Shown: positions 26,156 through 33,375 of the stretch, piece by piece
Numbering within the stretch: the stretch's first letter is position 1
How the letters are laid out: the number at the start of each line of letters is the position of its first letter
NCBI GenBank assembly: GCA_937967615.1
Contig: CALCMJ010000035.1
Location: 1 to 53,609 of the forward strand
Reading direction: 5' to 3'
From: an uncultured Saprospiraceae bacterium
Lineage (GTDB): Bacteria > Bacteroidota > Bacteroidia > Chitinophagales > Saprospiraceae
Length of the DNA: 53,609 nt
Translations under genes and position numbers: made by a program
Notes under the pieces: model-generated
Databases searched by the model: none
Seen by the model: only the letters and a program-made list of their open reading frames with translations
Told to the model about the DNA's origin: nothing

Positions 26156-26806
26156 ATGAATAAATGCACAATCCTAAGCTTATTATGCTTTTCAATATTG
26201 GTTTCATGCAACAGTGGAACTGAGGACAAGACATACGTCATGATAGAGACTGATCTTGGCAATATGAAAGTAGAGTTGTACAACTCTACGCCTATTCATA
26301 AAGAAAATTTCATAAAACTCGCTAGTGAAGGGTTTTATGATGGTTTATTGTTTCATAGAGTAATCAAAGGTTTTATGGTTCAAGGTGGAGATCCTGATTC
26401 AAAAGACGCACCTCCAGAGAAAAGGTTAGGTTCAGGAGGTCCAGGCTATACACTTGAAGCAGAAATAGGAGCTCCTCATTTTAAAGGGGTTTTAGCTGCA
26501 GCACGTACAGGTGGAGCATCTAATCCAGAAAAAAGGTCATCAGGTTCGCAATTTTATATTGTACAGGGTGAGAAACAAACAGATGCGGCGCTTCAAAATT
26601 TTGAACGTCAGAAAGGGATCACATATAATGAAACTCATAAAAATAAATATAAAACTTTAGGTGGGACACCATTTTTGGATATGGACTACACTGCCTTTGG
26701 TGAAGTTGTAGAAGGATTGGACGTCATTGATAAGATTGCTCAAGCAGCAACTGCACCTGGAGATAGACCTGTAGAAGATATAAAAATGAAAATTAGATTA
26801 TTATAA
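26156..26806 (+). CDS. Lipoprotein peptidyl-prolyl cis-trans isomerase (cyclophilin type)
   Basis: A cyclophilin of 216 residues that speeds proline isomerisation in exported proteins. A lipoprotein signal peptide ends in the lipobox LVSC (Cys19), so the enzyme is membrane-anchored on the periplasmic side. The cyclophilin fold shows the catalytic FHRVIKGFMVQGGDP (Arg and Gln of the active site), GPGYTLEAE, RSSGSQFYI and the late FGEVVEGLDVIDKI. An extra helical segment (near 140-165) is shared with the next gene. It overlaps the next start by one base (TAATG). Confidence 0.93.
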   Translation: MNKCTILSLLCFSILVSCNSGTEDKTYVMIETDLGNMKVELYNSTPIHKENFIKLASEGFYDGLLFHRVIKGFMVQGGDPDSKDAPPEKRLGSGGPGYTLEAEIGAPHFKGVLAAARTGGASNPEKRSSGSQFYIVQGEKQTDAALQNFERQKGITYNETHKNKYKTLGGTPFLDMDYTAFGEVVEGLDVIDKIAQAATAPGDRPVEDIKMKIRLL

Positions 26807-27693
26807 TGCGGATACCATCACTATTTATTTTGGCAGTCCTGTTTTTGTCTTCCTGTGCAAAACCAATTGCTAATTTTGCAGTATTGCAAAAAGAAGACAA
26901 GGTACCGGCAACAGTAAGCTTTGAAAATCAGTCAGAAAAGGCTGAAAGCTACTATTGGGATTTTGGAGATGGTAAGTCTTCTACTGAAGAGTCACCAGAA
27001 CATAGGTACTATTTGTCAGGAAAATACAATGTAGAATTGAAGGCAAAAAAAGGAGGTAAAGAATCCAAATTTTCCAAAGAAATAATTTTCAATGCACCAG
27101 AAATTTGTTTGGTTGAAATGCAAACAAGTTTGGGTACGATGCTTATCCAACTTTACGATGAAACTCCTATACATAGAGATAACTTTATAAAATTAGCTGA
27201 AGACAATTTCTATAATGATCTTTTGTTTCATAGAGTTATTGATGGATTTATGATACAGGGAGGAGATCCTATTTCAAAGAAGGCAAAACCAGGTGCTAGT
27301 TTAGGTTCAGGTGGACCAGGATATACCTTAGAGGCAGAGTTTAATCCAGAACTGGTACACGTAGCTGGTGCATTAGCCGCTGCTAGACAAGGAGACAATG
27401 TAAATCCAGAAAAACGATCTTCAGGCTCGCAATTCTATATTGTGCATGGAAAAGAGGTTAAGGAAGATAGATTGAAAGCAATTGGAGAACGTGCAGGGAT
27501 TATTTATAGTCCTGACGTAATCAAAGAATATCTTAACTTCGGCGGTACTCCCTTTTTAGACAATGGGTATACAGTTTTCGGAAGAGTAGTAAAAGGTATG
27601 TCTGTAATTGAAGCAATTGCTAAAGTCAATAAAGATTCAAGAGACAGGCCAGCAGAAGACGTTAAGATTATATCGGTTAAAGTAATAAAATAG
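26806..27693 (+). CDS. Lipoprotein with PKD domain fused to a cyclophilin-type PPIase
   Basis: 295 residues. The lipobox is LSSC (Cys17). Residues about 25-95 form a PKD-like domain, with the diagnostic YYWDFGDGKSS and a Tyr/Gly-containing end (SGKYNVELKA). Residues about 98-290 form a cyclophilin closely similar to the previous protein (FHRVIDGFMIQGGDP, RSSGSQFYIV, FGRVVKGMSVIEAI). The PKD domain may position the isomerase on a secreted or surface partner, which is inference. Both junctions overlap by one base: ATG with the upstream TAA, and its own TAG with the GTG of the glucokinase gene. The pair looks like a local duplication with domain gain or loss. Confidence 0.92.
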   Translation: MRIPSLFILAVLFLSSCAKPIANFAVLQKEDKVPATVSFENQSEKAESYYWDFGDGKSSTEESPEHRYYLSGKYNVELKAKKGGKESKFSKEIIFNAPEICLVEMQTSLGTMLIQLYDETPIHRDNFIKLAEDNFYNDLLFHRVIDGFMIQGGDPISKKAKPGASLGSGGPGYTLEAEFNPELVHVAGALAAARQGDNVNPEKRSSGSQFYIVHGKEVKEDRLKAIGERAGIIYSPDVIKEYLNFGGTPFLDNGYTVFGRVVKGMSVIEAIAKVNKDSRDRPAEDVKIISVKVIK

Positions 27694-28439
27694 TGGAGAA
27701 TACTGTATTAGGAATTGACATAGGTGGCACGAATACGAAGGGCGCAATAGTAGATCTCACCACTGGAAAGTTAGTATCAGAAAAGATTAAAATACCCACT
27801 CCCCCTGGAGCTACTCCTGAAGGGGTATCCCAAGTTGTAAAAGAAATCGTGGAAACTTTAGGCTATAATGGCACAAAATTAGGCGTAGGTTTCCCATCTA
27901 TTATTCGCAATGGCATTTGTTGCTCTAACAGTAATATATCACAGAAATGGAACGGAATTGATCTCAACACCCATTTCTCTGAAGTATTAGGAATGCACGC
28001 TTTATGCATTAACGATGCAGATGCCGCAGGCATCGCTGAATCTCATTACGGAAATGCAAACGAGCAATTAGGAACGGTCATTTTATTGACAATAGGAACT
28101 GGTATAGGTTCTGCTCTATTTTACAACGGTGTACTCATCCCAAACACAGAATTTGGCAGATTACATTTTAAAAATGGCATTCTTGAACAGTACGCATCTA
28201 ACAAAACAAGAAAGGACTTGGAATTAAGTATGGATGCATGGGCAAATAGATTAAATGAAGTCCTTCTTCATATCGAGTTCATTTTTTCTCCTGATCTATT
28301 AATACTAGGTGGTGGCATTAGCCAACAATTAGAAAGCTACCAAGATTTATTAATGACAGATACAAAAATCATCCCTGCTGGATTTAGAAATAACGCCGGC
28401 ATAGTAGGAGCAGCCCAATTTGTTTCACAAAATCTATAA
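27693..28439 (+). CDS. ppgK: ROK-family glucokinase, polyphosphate glucokinase type
   Basis: A 248-residue ROK kinase that phosphorylates glucose to glucose-6-phosphate. The start GIDIGGTNTKGAIVD holds the phosphate-binding loop. IND-AD near residue 107 supplies the catalytic Asp, and GTGIGSALFYNG and ILGGGIS belong to the second ATPase half. The short length, the lack of the ROK zinc-binding Cys cluster and the EFGRLHF segment favour the polyphosphate/ATP glucokinase branch over classical ATP glucokinases. Phosphate donor choice cannot be proved from sequence. The start is GTG overlapping the upstream TAG (TAGTG). Its product feeds glucose-6-phosphate isomerase, also in this window. Confidence 0.86.
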   Translation: MENTVLGIDIGGTNTKGAIVDLTTGKLVSEKIKIPTPPGATPEGVSQVVKEIVETLGYNGTKLGVGFPSIIRNGICCSNSNISQKWNGIDLNTHFSEVLGMHALCINDADAAGIAESHYGNANEQLGTVILLTIGTGIGSALFYNGVLIPNTEFGRLHFKNGILEQYASNKTRKDLELSMDAWANRLNEVLLHIEFIFSPDLLILGGGISQQLESYQDLLMTDTKIIPAGFRNNAGIVGAAQFVSQNL

Positions 28440-28469
28440 AAAAAAGAGCAGATAGTGATACCTGCTCTT
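28438..28469. terminator. Bidirectional terminator between ppgK and the TPR gene
   Basis: An 8-bp stem AAGAGCAG/CTGCTCTT (28444-28451 and 28462-28469) with a 10-base loop. On the minus strand it is followed by eight T (28445-28438), giving a strong terminator for the TPR gene. On the plus strand it directly follows the ppgK stop but has only a short T stretch (tcttt). A second small hairpin, CGTAAC/GTTACG (28495-28512), lies nearer the TPR stop. Confidence 0.75.
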
Positions 28470-28519
28470 CGCGTCTTTAAAATTGAGTAATGCCCGTAAC
28501 AAACATGTTACGCTATATC

Positions 28520-29938
28520 TTAGTATTGTGATTCTTCTTCTATCTTATAGTATTTGATTATTGCACAAATTTCAGAATCCAGCATGAGTTCTGGGTCAAT
28601 ATCAAACAATATGGTGTGAAAATGAAATCCTTCAACCAACGCTTCAGAGAGCAATTCAAAAGCTTGTGCTTTCTTTCCTTCTCTTAGCAAGATTAATGAT
28701 CTACAAAAAAGTAAGTCTGCCCCAAATGTGTATTCCTCTGCCTCATCAAGAACATCTGTTGCTTGTTGGATTTCTCCTTGTTTGATTAAGAACTTTGTAT
28801 ACTCACTCCAGTATGCACTATTCTCAGGTGCTTTTGAAGCAGCCTTTCTTAAATATTGTCCTGCTTTTTTGAAACTACCTAATTCATAGTAGCTTAAGCC
28901 AAGATGTAAGTAGTAGTCTTCAGTGCTATCTTCTAAGGTGATTGCTTTATGAAAAGCGTCAATTGCATTTTGCCATTGATTTTCTTTTGAATAGCAAACA
29001 CCTAAATTAAAATAGACCTCATCATTATATGGATCTAATTTTATTGCCTTAAAGAGATTATACTTAGCATCAGAAAGGTTTGCTAGTTGGATCTGGCAAA
29101 ATGCCATGAGCAACAGCGTTTCACATTCATTATCTACTATTTCTAAGGCTTCAGAAAGTACACCTAAGGCTTTGTCATACTTTTTGATTTGGATGCAAAG
29201 GTCAGCACAATCCAAATATCCGTTTTCAAAATCTTTATTTATGATAAAACTATATTCAAACGCATCAATTGCTTGTTCATACTCCCCTTCAAAAGAGTAA
29301 GCATGTCCCAAATTGTACCAAGCCATATAAGAATAGGGTCTGATATCAATAATCTTGAGATGTAAGTCTATGCACTGAATATAATTCTTTGAAAGTTCTA
29401 CAGAAAGCATGACTCTTTCATATAGATACTCGTCATCCACATTAATTAGTAATGCTTTAGCCAAGGCAAGATACATGAGATCGTATTCTTTGCGTATTTC
29501 GTAATAACTTGCTTCTGCTGAAAGAATTTCAGGTAAGTTAGTGCGAACTGCTCCAGACTTAAGATCATTTATTAATGTTTCTACCTTAGTAAACTCATTG
29601 AGTATACTTAGCGCTTTAATTTTAAGTAATTGAATTTCTAATTCGCTGGGAGAAATCTTCTCCGCACTCCTAATTACTTTTAAGGCTTTTTTAGGCTTAT
29701 TTATCTGAAGAAGAATTTTTGCTTTCAATATGTAGAATTCAGCTCTAAAACTATATTGACCCAGTGCTAAATTACAAACTTCAAGTGCTTTTGAAAACAG
29801 TTTCTCTTCTTCGTAGTATTCGATGACTCGAATAAATTTTTTCTCTGTCAGATATCCAATTTGACCAGTTGTAAACTTGGTTTCAAAATCGGAAACGATG
29901 TTCAGAATATTAATATCTCGCTTCGTTCTATTCTCCAT
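28520..29938 (-). CDS. Tetratricopeptide repeat protein
   Basis: 472 residues, without signal peptide or membrane helix, made almost wholly of TPR helices from about residue 45 onward. Clear units include SYMAWYNLGHAYSFEGEYEQA, NDEVYFNLGVCYSKENQW and DYYLHLGLSYYELGSFKKA-type segments. TPR proteins act as protein-binding scaffolds; nothing here indicates a partner. The gene is transcribed alone, convergent with ppgK, and ends at a good terminator. Its upstream neighbour is a 346-base gap. A general cytoplasmic scaffold is the safest description. Confidence 0.85.
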   Translation of the reverse strand: MENRTKRDINILNIVSDFETKFTTGQIGYLTEKKFIRVIEYYEEEKLFSKALEVCNLALGQYSFRAEFYILKAKILLQINKPKKALKVIRSAEKISPSELEIQLLKIKALSILNEFTKVETLINDLKSGAVRTNLPEILSAEASYYEIRKEYDLMYLALAKALLINVDDEYLYERVMLSVELSKNYIQCIDLHLKIIDIRPYSYMAWYNLGHAYSFEGEYEQAIDAFEYSFIINKDFENGYLDCADLCIQIKKYDKALGVLSEALEIVDNECETLLLMAFCQIQLANLSDAKYNLFKAIKLDPYNDEVYFNLGVCYSKENQWQNAIDAFHKAITLEDSTEDYYLHLGLSYYELGSFKKAGQYLRKAASKAPENSAYWSEYTKFLIKQGEIQQATDVLDEAEEYTFGADLLFCRSLILLREGKKAQAFELLSEALVEGFHFHTILFDIDPELMLDSEICAIIKYYKIEEESQY

Positions 29939-30284
29939 TAGAAATTACTGTTGTTATAGGGATTACAATCGAGGGCTAATATAAATAAATTAGCAGCAAA
30001 CAAGCACCCTAACAACATAATTTTAGCAAGCATTTAAAAAAGATATATACATGCTTTTGAAGTATGTATCCTAGTGGTAATTAGGTGAATACAAATACAT
30101 ATGCAAAGCTTACCCTGTCTAATCAGTTCTATAACATAGAGTAACACATTGCACTTAATTTCCAAGTGTAGGAGTTAAAGTTGCCTCACATAGAGTTTGA
30201 TTGTAATATAGTCTATGAACTTTCAATAAAAACTCGATTAGCATTGTTAAAAGTCGAATACAAGTTTAGTATGATATGATCATT
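29939..30284. other. Intergenic region with short inverted repeats, no gene seen
   Basis: 346 bases between the start of the TPR gene and the end of the Spy-like gene, both on the minus strand. It should hold the TPR promoter and the end of the sigma cassette transcript. I see only short inverted repeats: ATACAT/ATGTAT (30047-30069), CACTT/AAGTG (30152-30168) and CATAGA/TCTATG (30189-30217). There is no clear terminator, coding frame or consensus promoter. Confidence 0.5.
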
Positions 30285-30746
30285 TTAACCTCTTTCCTTT
30301 CTTTTGGCTTGGCCCTTTCTTCTACCTTTCATCTTATCTAAAAGGTCTCTTCTGAACTGTTTCTTTGCGTGTAAAAATTTGGCAATCTTAACTTGAGGAA
30401 TAACTCCCTTTAAGTCAGAGACGAATTGTTTTTTAAGTTCTAAGAGTTGCATCTCAATCTTCAGTTCTTCTTCAATTAATTTTGATGCTTCTTCTTCATT
30501 TATAAGATCAGTTTTGGGGTCATGTTTTTTTCGTCCTGCCATGATCTCCTTTTTTCTAAGATCATATGCATTACAAATAGGCCAAAACGTTTTTGATTCT
30601 TCTACGGTGAGAGACAATGCATCTGTTATATATGCAATCCGTAAAGCTTCCATCCTTTCGTTCTTGTTTTCACGGTCATTTGGTCTTTGTCCAAAGCTTT
30701 GCAGAGTTAAAAAGCTAAAAATGATAAGTAGTAAGTTTGTTTTCAT
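30285..30746 (-). CDS. Exported Spy/CpxP-like sensor protein of an ECF sigma cassette
   Basis: 153 residues with a signal peptide (MKTNLLLIIFSFLTLQSFGQ) and an all-helical, charged mature part. The segment AYITDALSLTVEESKTFWPICNAYD resembles the LTxxQ-type periplasmic sensors related to Spy and CpxP, common as the third gene of Bacteroidota ECF sigma cassettes. The C-terminus is highly basic (KGRRKGQAKRKERG). Its likely role is sensing of envelope or protein-folding stress, by analogy only. It starts 9 bases after the membrane protein gene. Confidence 0.75.
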   Translation of the reverse strand: MKTNLLLIIFSFLTLQSFGQRPNDRENKNERMEALRIAYITDALSLTVEESKTFWPICNAYDLRKKEIMAGRKKHDPKTDLINEEEASKLIEEELKIEMQLLELKKQFVSDLKGVIPQVKIAKFLHAKKQFRRDLLDKMKGRRKGQAKRKERG

Positions 30747-30755
30747 GTTTAAGTA

Positions 30756-31304
30756 TTAAAATATGTCTTCTAAATCTTCTATAGATAATTCATCGGACAA
30801 TTCGTCCATAATCGTTTCAATCTCTTCATCATTCATTTCTTCCTCATCATTCAAAAAATCAGTATATGCGTCTTGATAAAGCAATTCTTCGCTTGAAAAT
30901 TGGTCAATTTCTTCTAATAAAAAAGCATACACATTTTCCAGGTCTTCTTCATTATCCATCACTAAGATAGAATCTGTATTAGGCAGTTTGTCTTGCGATG
31001 TATGCAGGCTCAAATACCCAAAAATCAACATTACGCTTGCTGCTGCTAAGTAGTAGAAAATTGAATGCGTCTTTGTTCCTTTTATCCTTGTTTCTGAGGT
31101 TCCACTAGTTACATTCCTGTGGAGCAGTGCAAAATATTCTGCAGGCACAGAAAACCCATTTTCCTTTTCTAATGAAACTAAGAGCGGAGCTTCCTTCGTC
31201 ACATCAATCATATCTTCATCGCCAGTTGCAAACAGAAGGAAATCATTCTTTCTTTTTTCAAAATAGTCCCTTGGGACTTTCATATTTTTCTTCTCTTTAG
31301 ACAT
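30756..31304 (-). CDS. Putative membrane anti-sigma factor with VPxxYF motifs
   Basis: 182 residues with one membrane helix (about 80-100, SIFYYLAAASVMLIFGYL). The cytoplasmic part has two copies of a VPxxYF motif, KVPRDYFEK (9-17) and SVPAEYFAL (52-60), a pattern I associate with Bacteroidota proteins encoded next to ECF sigma factors. The C-terminal, probably periplasmic part is extremely acidic (many Glu and Asp from 117 to 182). There is no zinc-binding anti-sigma motif. The start overlaps the sigma gene by 8 bases, which fits a stoichiometric regulator. The anti-sigma role is inferred from position. Confidence 0.7.
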   Translation of the reverse strand: MSKEKKNMKVPRDYFEKRKNDFLLFATGDEDMIDVTKEAPLLVSLEKENGFSVPAEYFALLHRNVTSGTSETRIKGTKTHSIFYYLAAASVMLIFGYLSLHTSQDKLPNTDSILVMDNEEDLENVYAFLLEEIDQFSSEELLYQDAYTDFLNDEEEMNDEEIETIMDELSDELSIEDLEDIF

Positions 31305-31848
31305 AAGAAATATGTGTTTTTAAATAATCTTCTACTTTTTTTACTGCATGATGATATGAAGCTTTTAGTGAGCCTACAGTTCCGCCTAATATTTCTGACA
31401 TCTCTTTATAAGGTAATTCATCATAATACCGCAGTGTAAATACTGCTTTCTGCTTCTCTGGCAGACTATGAATCGCCTTTTGCAAAGTCAGCAGAGTCTG
31501 TTCATGATCAAAATATTGATCTTGAATTAAACTCTTCTCAAACATCACATCTTCCAAATCCTCTGTTCTCTTGCGTTTTTTGGTTTTTAAAAATGTTAAT
31601 GACTCATTTGCAGCAATTCTATATAACCAGGTGGACAGCTTTGCATTGCCTTCAAATTTCAATATGTTCTTATATACTTTCACAAATGTGTTCTGCAAAA
31701 CATCATCAGCATCTGCATGAATTACTACCATTCTGCGTATCTGCCAATACAACTTCTCTTGATAGGTATTGACCAAAGCACTAAATCCAGCATCCATGGA
31801 TCCTTCTGATATTAATCGCAATATGTCTTGGTCAGCAATTTTGGTCAT
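31297..31848 (-). CDS. ECF-type RNA polymerase sigma factor (sigma-70 family)
   Basis: 183 residues with the two-domain ECF layout. Sigma region 2 (about 20-95) includes ADDVLQNTFVKVYKNI and STWLYRIAANESL, and region 4 (about 125-180) includes LPEKQKAVFTLRYYDELPYKEMSEI with the helix-turn-helix GGTVGSLKASYHHAVKKV. It begins a three-gene operon with the membrane VPxxYF protein (8-base overlap) and the Spy-like exported protein, a typical envelope-stress arrangement. The regulon cannot be deduced; I found no obvious autoregulatory promoter pair in the 86-base divergent gap. Confidence 0.92.
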   Translation of the reverse strand: MTKIADQDILRLISEGSMDAGFSALVNTYQEKLYWQIRRMVVIHADADDVLQNTFVKVYKNILKFEGNAKLSTWLYRIAANESLTFLKTKKRKRTEDLEDVMFEKSLIQDQYFDHEQTLLTLQKAIHSLPEKQKAVFTLRYYDELPYKEMSEILGGTVGSLKASYHHAVKKVEDYLKTHISYV

Positions 31849-31934
31849 ATTTTTAACTATCGTTGCGGAAATTAGACTTCATCTTTTCTGGAAGGTTTAA
31901 TTGCATTAGTATTAAATTAGCACAATTATTACAC

Positions 31935-32477
31935 ATGCGGCTAATTAGCAGTTTCATTTTAAAAGTCCTTGGTTGGAAAATCACAGGGTTTAATCCAGGA
32001 GAGCTTAAAAAGTGCATCTTGATCGTTGTCCCCCATACTTCTGGGTGGGATTTCCCTATTGGCTTACTTGTTCGCTCAAAATTGGGAATCTCCATCAAGT
32101 TTGTAGGCAAAGAGGAGCTGTTTAAAGGATTGAAAGGTATAGGAGCTAGATTTTTTGGAGGTATTCCTGTAAAAAGAAATGTCCATTCCAGTTTTGTCCA
32201 AGATGTTGCTGACATGTTTACATTAAGAGACACATTCAGGATTTGTTTAGCACCAGAAGGAACACGTAAAGCGGTTACACAGCTAAAAACTGGTTTTCAT
32301 AGAATTGCTACATCTGCTAATGTTCCTGTTATTCTTGTGAAATGGGATTTTGGAACTAAGAATATAAATTTTTCTGAACCTTGGCAAATGACCAAGGATA
32401 AAGAAAGCGATGTGAAAAAAGTAGAAGACTATTTTCGCGGAGTTATCGGTAAAGTGCCAGAATATAGTTTTCTTTAG
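31935..32477 (+). CDS. 1-acylglycerol-3-phosphate acyltransferase family protein
   Basis: A PlsC-like acyltransferase of 180 residues. Motif I HTSGWD is the HX4D catalytic pair, GGIPVKR resembles motif II/III and APEGTRK is the substrate-binding EGTR motif. There is one hydrophobic segment near the N-terminus. The frame is open from a TTG at 31863, but that start lies only 14 bases from the divergent sigma gene. The ATG at 31935 gives the family-like beginning RLISSFILKVLGWKI, so I use it. The enzyme likely acylates lysophospholipid or a related acceptor at the inner membrane; the exact acceptor is unknown. Confidence 0.88.
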   Translation: MRLISSFILKVLGWKITGFNPGELKKCILIVVPHTSGWDFPIGLLVRSKLGISIKFVGKEELFKGLKGIGARFFGGIPVKRNVHSSFVQDVADMFTLRDTFRICLAPEGTRKAVTQLKTGFHRIATSANVPVILVKWDFGTKNINFSEPWQMTKDKESDVKKVEDYFRGVIGKVPEYSFL

Positions 32478-32548
32478 TGTTATATATTATAGAACTTGAT
32501 ACCTAGATATTCTTCTACATAACATCTAGTTCATAAAAACTGACGATT

Positions 32549-33373
32549 ATGAAATACATGATTAAATTATTTTGGGTTTTTTGTGCTTTAAGCACATTAG
32601 CACTTATGTCCAATAGATCTGGTAGAGGCTCTGTTGCTGGAGAAGCTTTGACATTGGCTCCGGGAGAAGGAGGTCGCACATGTTCAAACGCGGGCTGCCA
32701 TGGTACAGCTACACCTTTTGGTACTGAGGTATCTATAAACTTACTTGATCTAGCAGGCAATGTGGTCAGTAATTACGAACCTGGTGAAGATTACCGTGTC
32801 AATCTGACAATTTCAGCTACAGGTGCTTCTGGTTATGGATTCATGATTGTGTGTTTAGACGAGAATGATCAAGCTGTGAATAACTGGGGGTCACCGCCTG
32901 ATGACATTCGTAGTATAAACCTCATAGGTAGGGATTATCTAGAACACACAATGAGATTAGATGATAACAGCTACAACTTTGACTGGACCGCACCGACCTC
33001 AGGAACAGGAGATGTGGTGTTTTATGCTGCAGGAAATGCGGTAAATGGTAACAATTCAAATTCAGGAGATAATGCAAATACCACTGCAGTTTCCTTTTCA
33101 GAAAATGTTATGTCAAGTGTAGATGATCTCAAAAGAGAATCTGCGCTTATCTTTCCTAACCCTGTAAAAGATGAGTTGCACATAATTCCTTCTGGGAATT
33201 ATACAATCGAAATAATGAATATCCATGGTGTTATTGTTCAGAAGCTTAAGAGCACAACAAATGAACACATGCGCATTGACCTAAGTACATACGCGCAAGG
33301 CAGCTATTTTGTACGCATACTTGACAACGAGAATAGGCAAATAGAAACAAAACATATTGTCAAACTTGACTAA
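32549..33373 (+). CDS. T9SS-exported choice-of-anchor V-like protein with CX4CH motif
   Basis: 274 residues with a signal peptide (about 1-20), a Reeler/choice-of-anchor-type beta domain (about 30-185) and a type A T9SS sorting domain (from IFPNPVKDEL, about 203-274). Near residue 50 the mature N-terminus has TCSNAGCHG. Relatives I recall carry a CxxCH haem-type motif at this place; here the spacing is CX4CH. The protein should be secreted by T9SS and held at or released from the surface. The anchor-domain call is by resemblance of the segment YGFMIVCLDEN to Reeler-like sequences. LigA starts 2 bases after its stop. Confidence 0.78.
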   Translation: MKYMIKLFWVFCALSTLALMSNRSGRGSVAGEALTLAPGEGGRTCSNAGCHGTATPFGTEVSINLLDLAGNVVSNYEPGEDYRVNLTISATGASGYGFMIVCLDENDQAVNNWGSPPDDIRSINLIGRDYLEHTMRLDDNSYNFDWTAPTSGTGDVVFYAAGNAVNGNNSNSGDNANTTAVSFSENVMSSVDDLKRESALIFPNPVKDELHIIPSGNYTIEIMNIHGVIVQKLKSTTNEHMRIDLSTYAQGSYFVRILDNENRQIETKHIVKLD

Positions 33374-33375
33374 GC

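Noticed and set aside
31863-31934. TTG-started N-terminal extension of the acyltransferase
   Set aside because: It would start 14 bases from the divergent sigma gene, leaving no promoter space, and the ATG at 31935 matches the family start.
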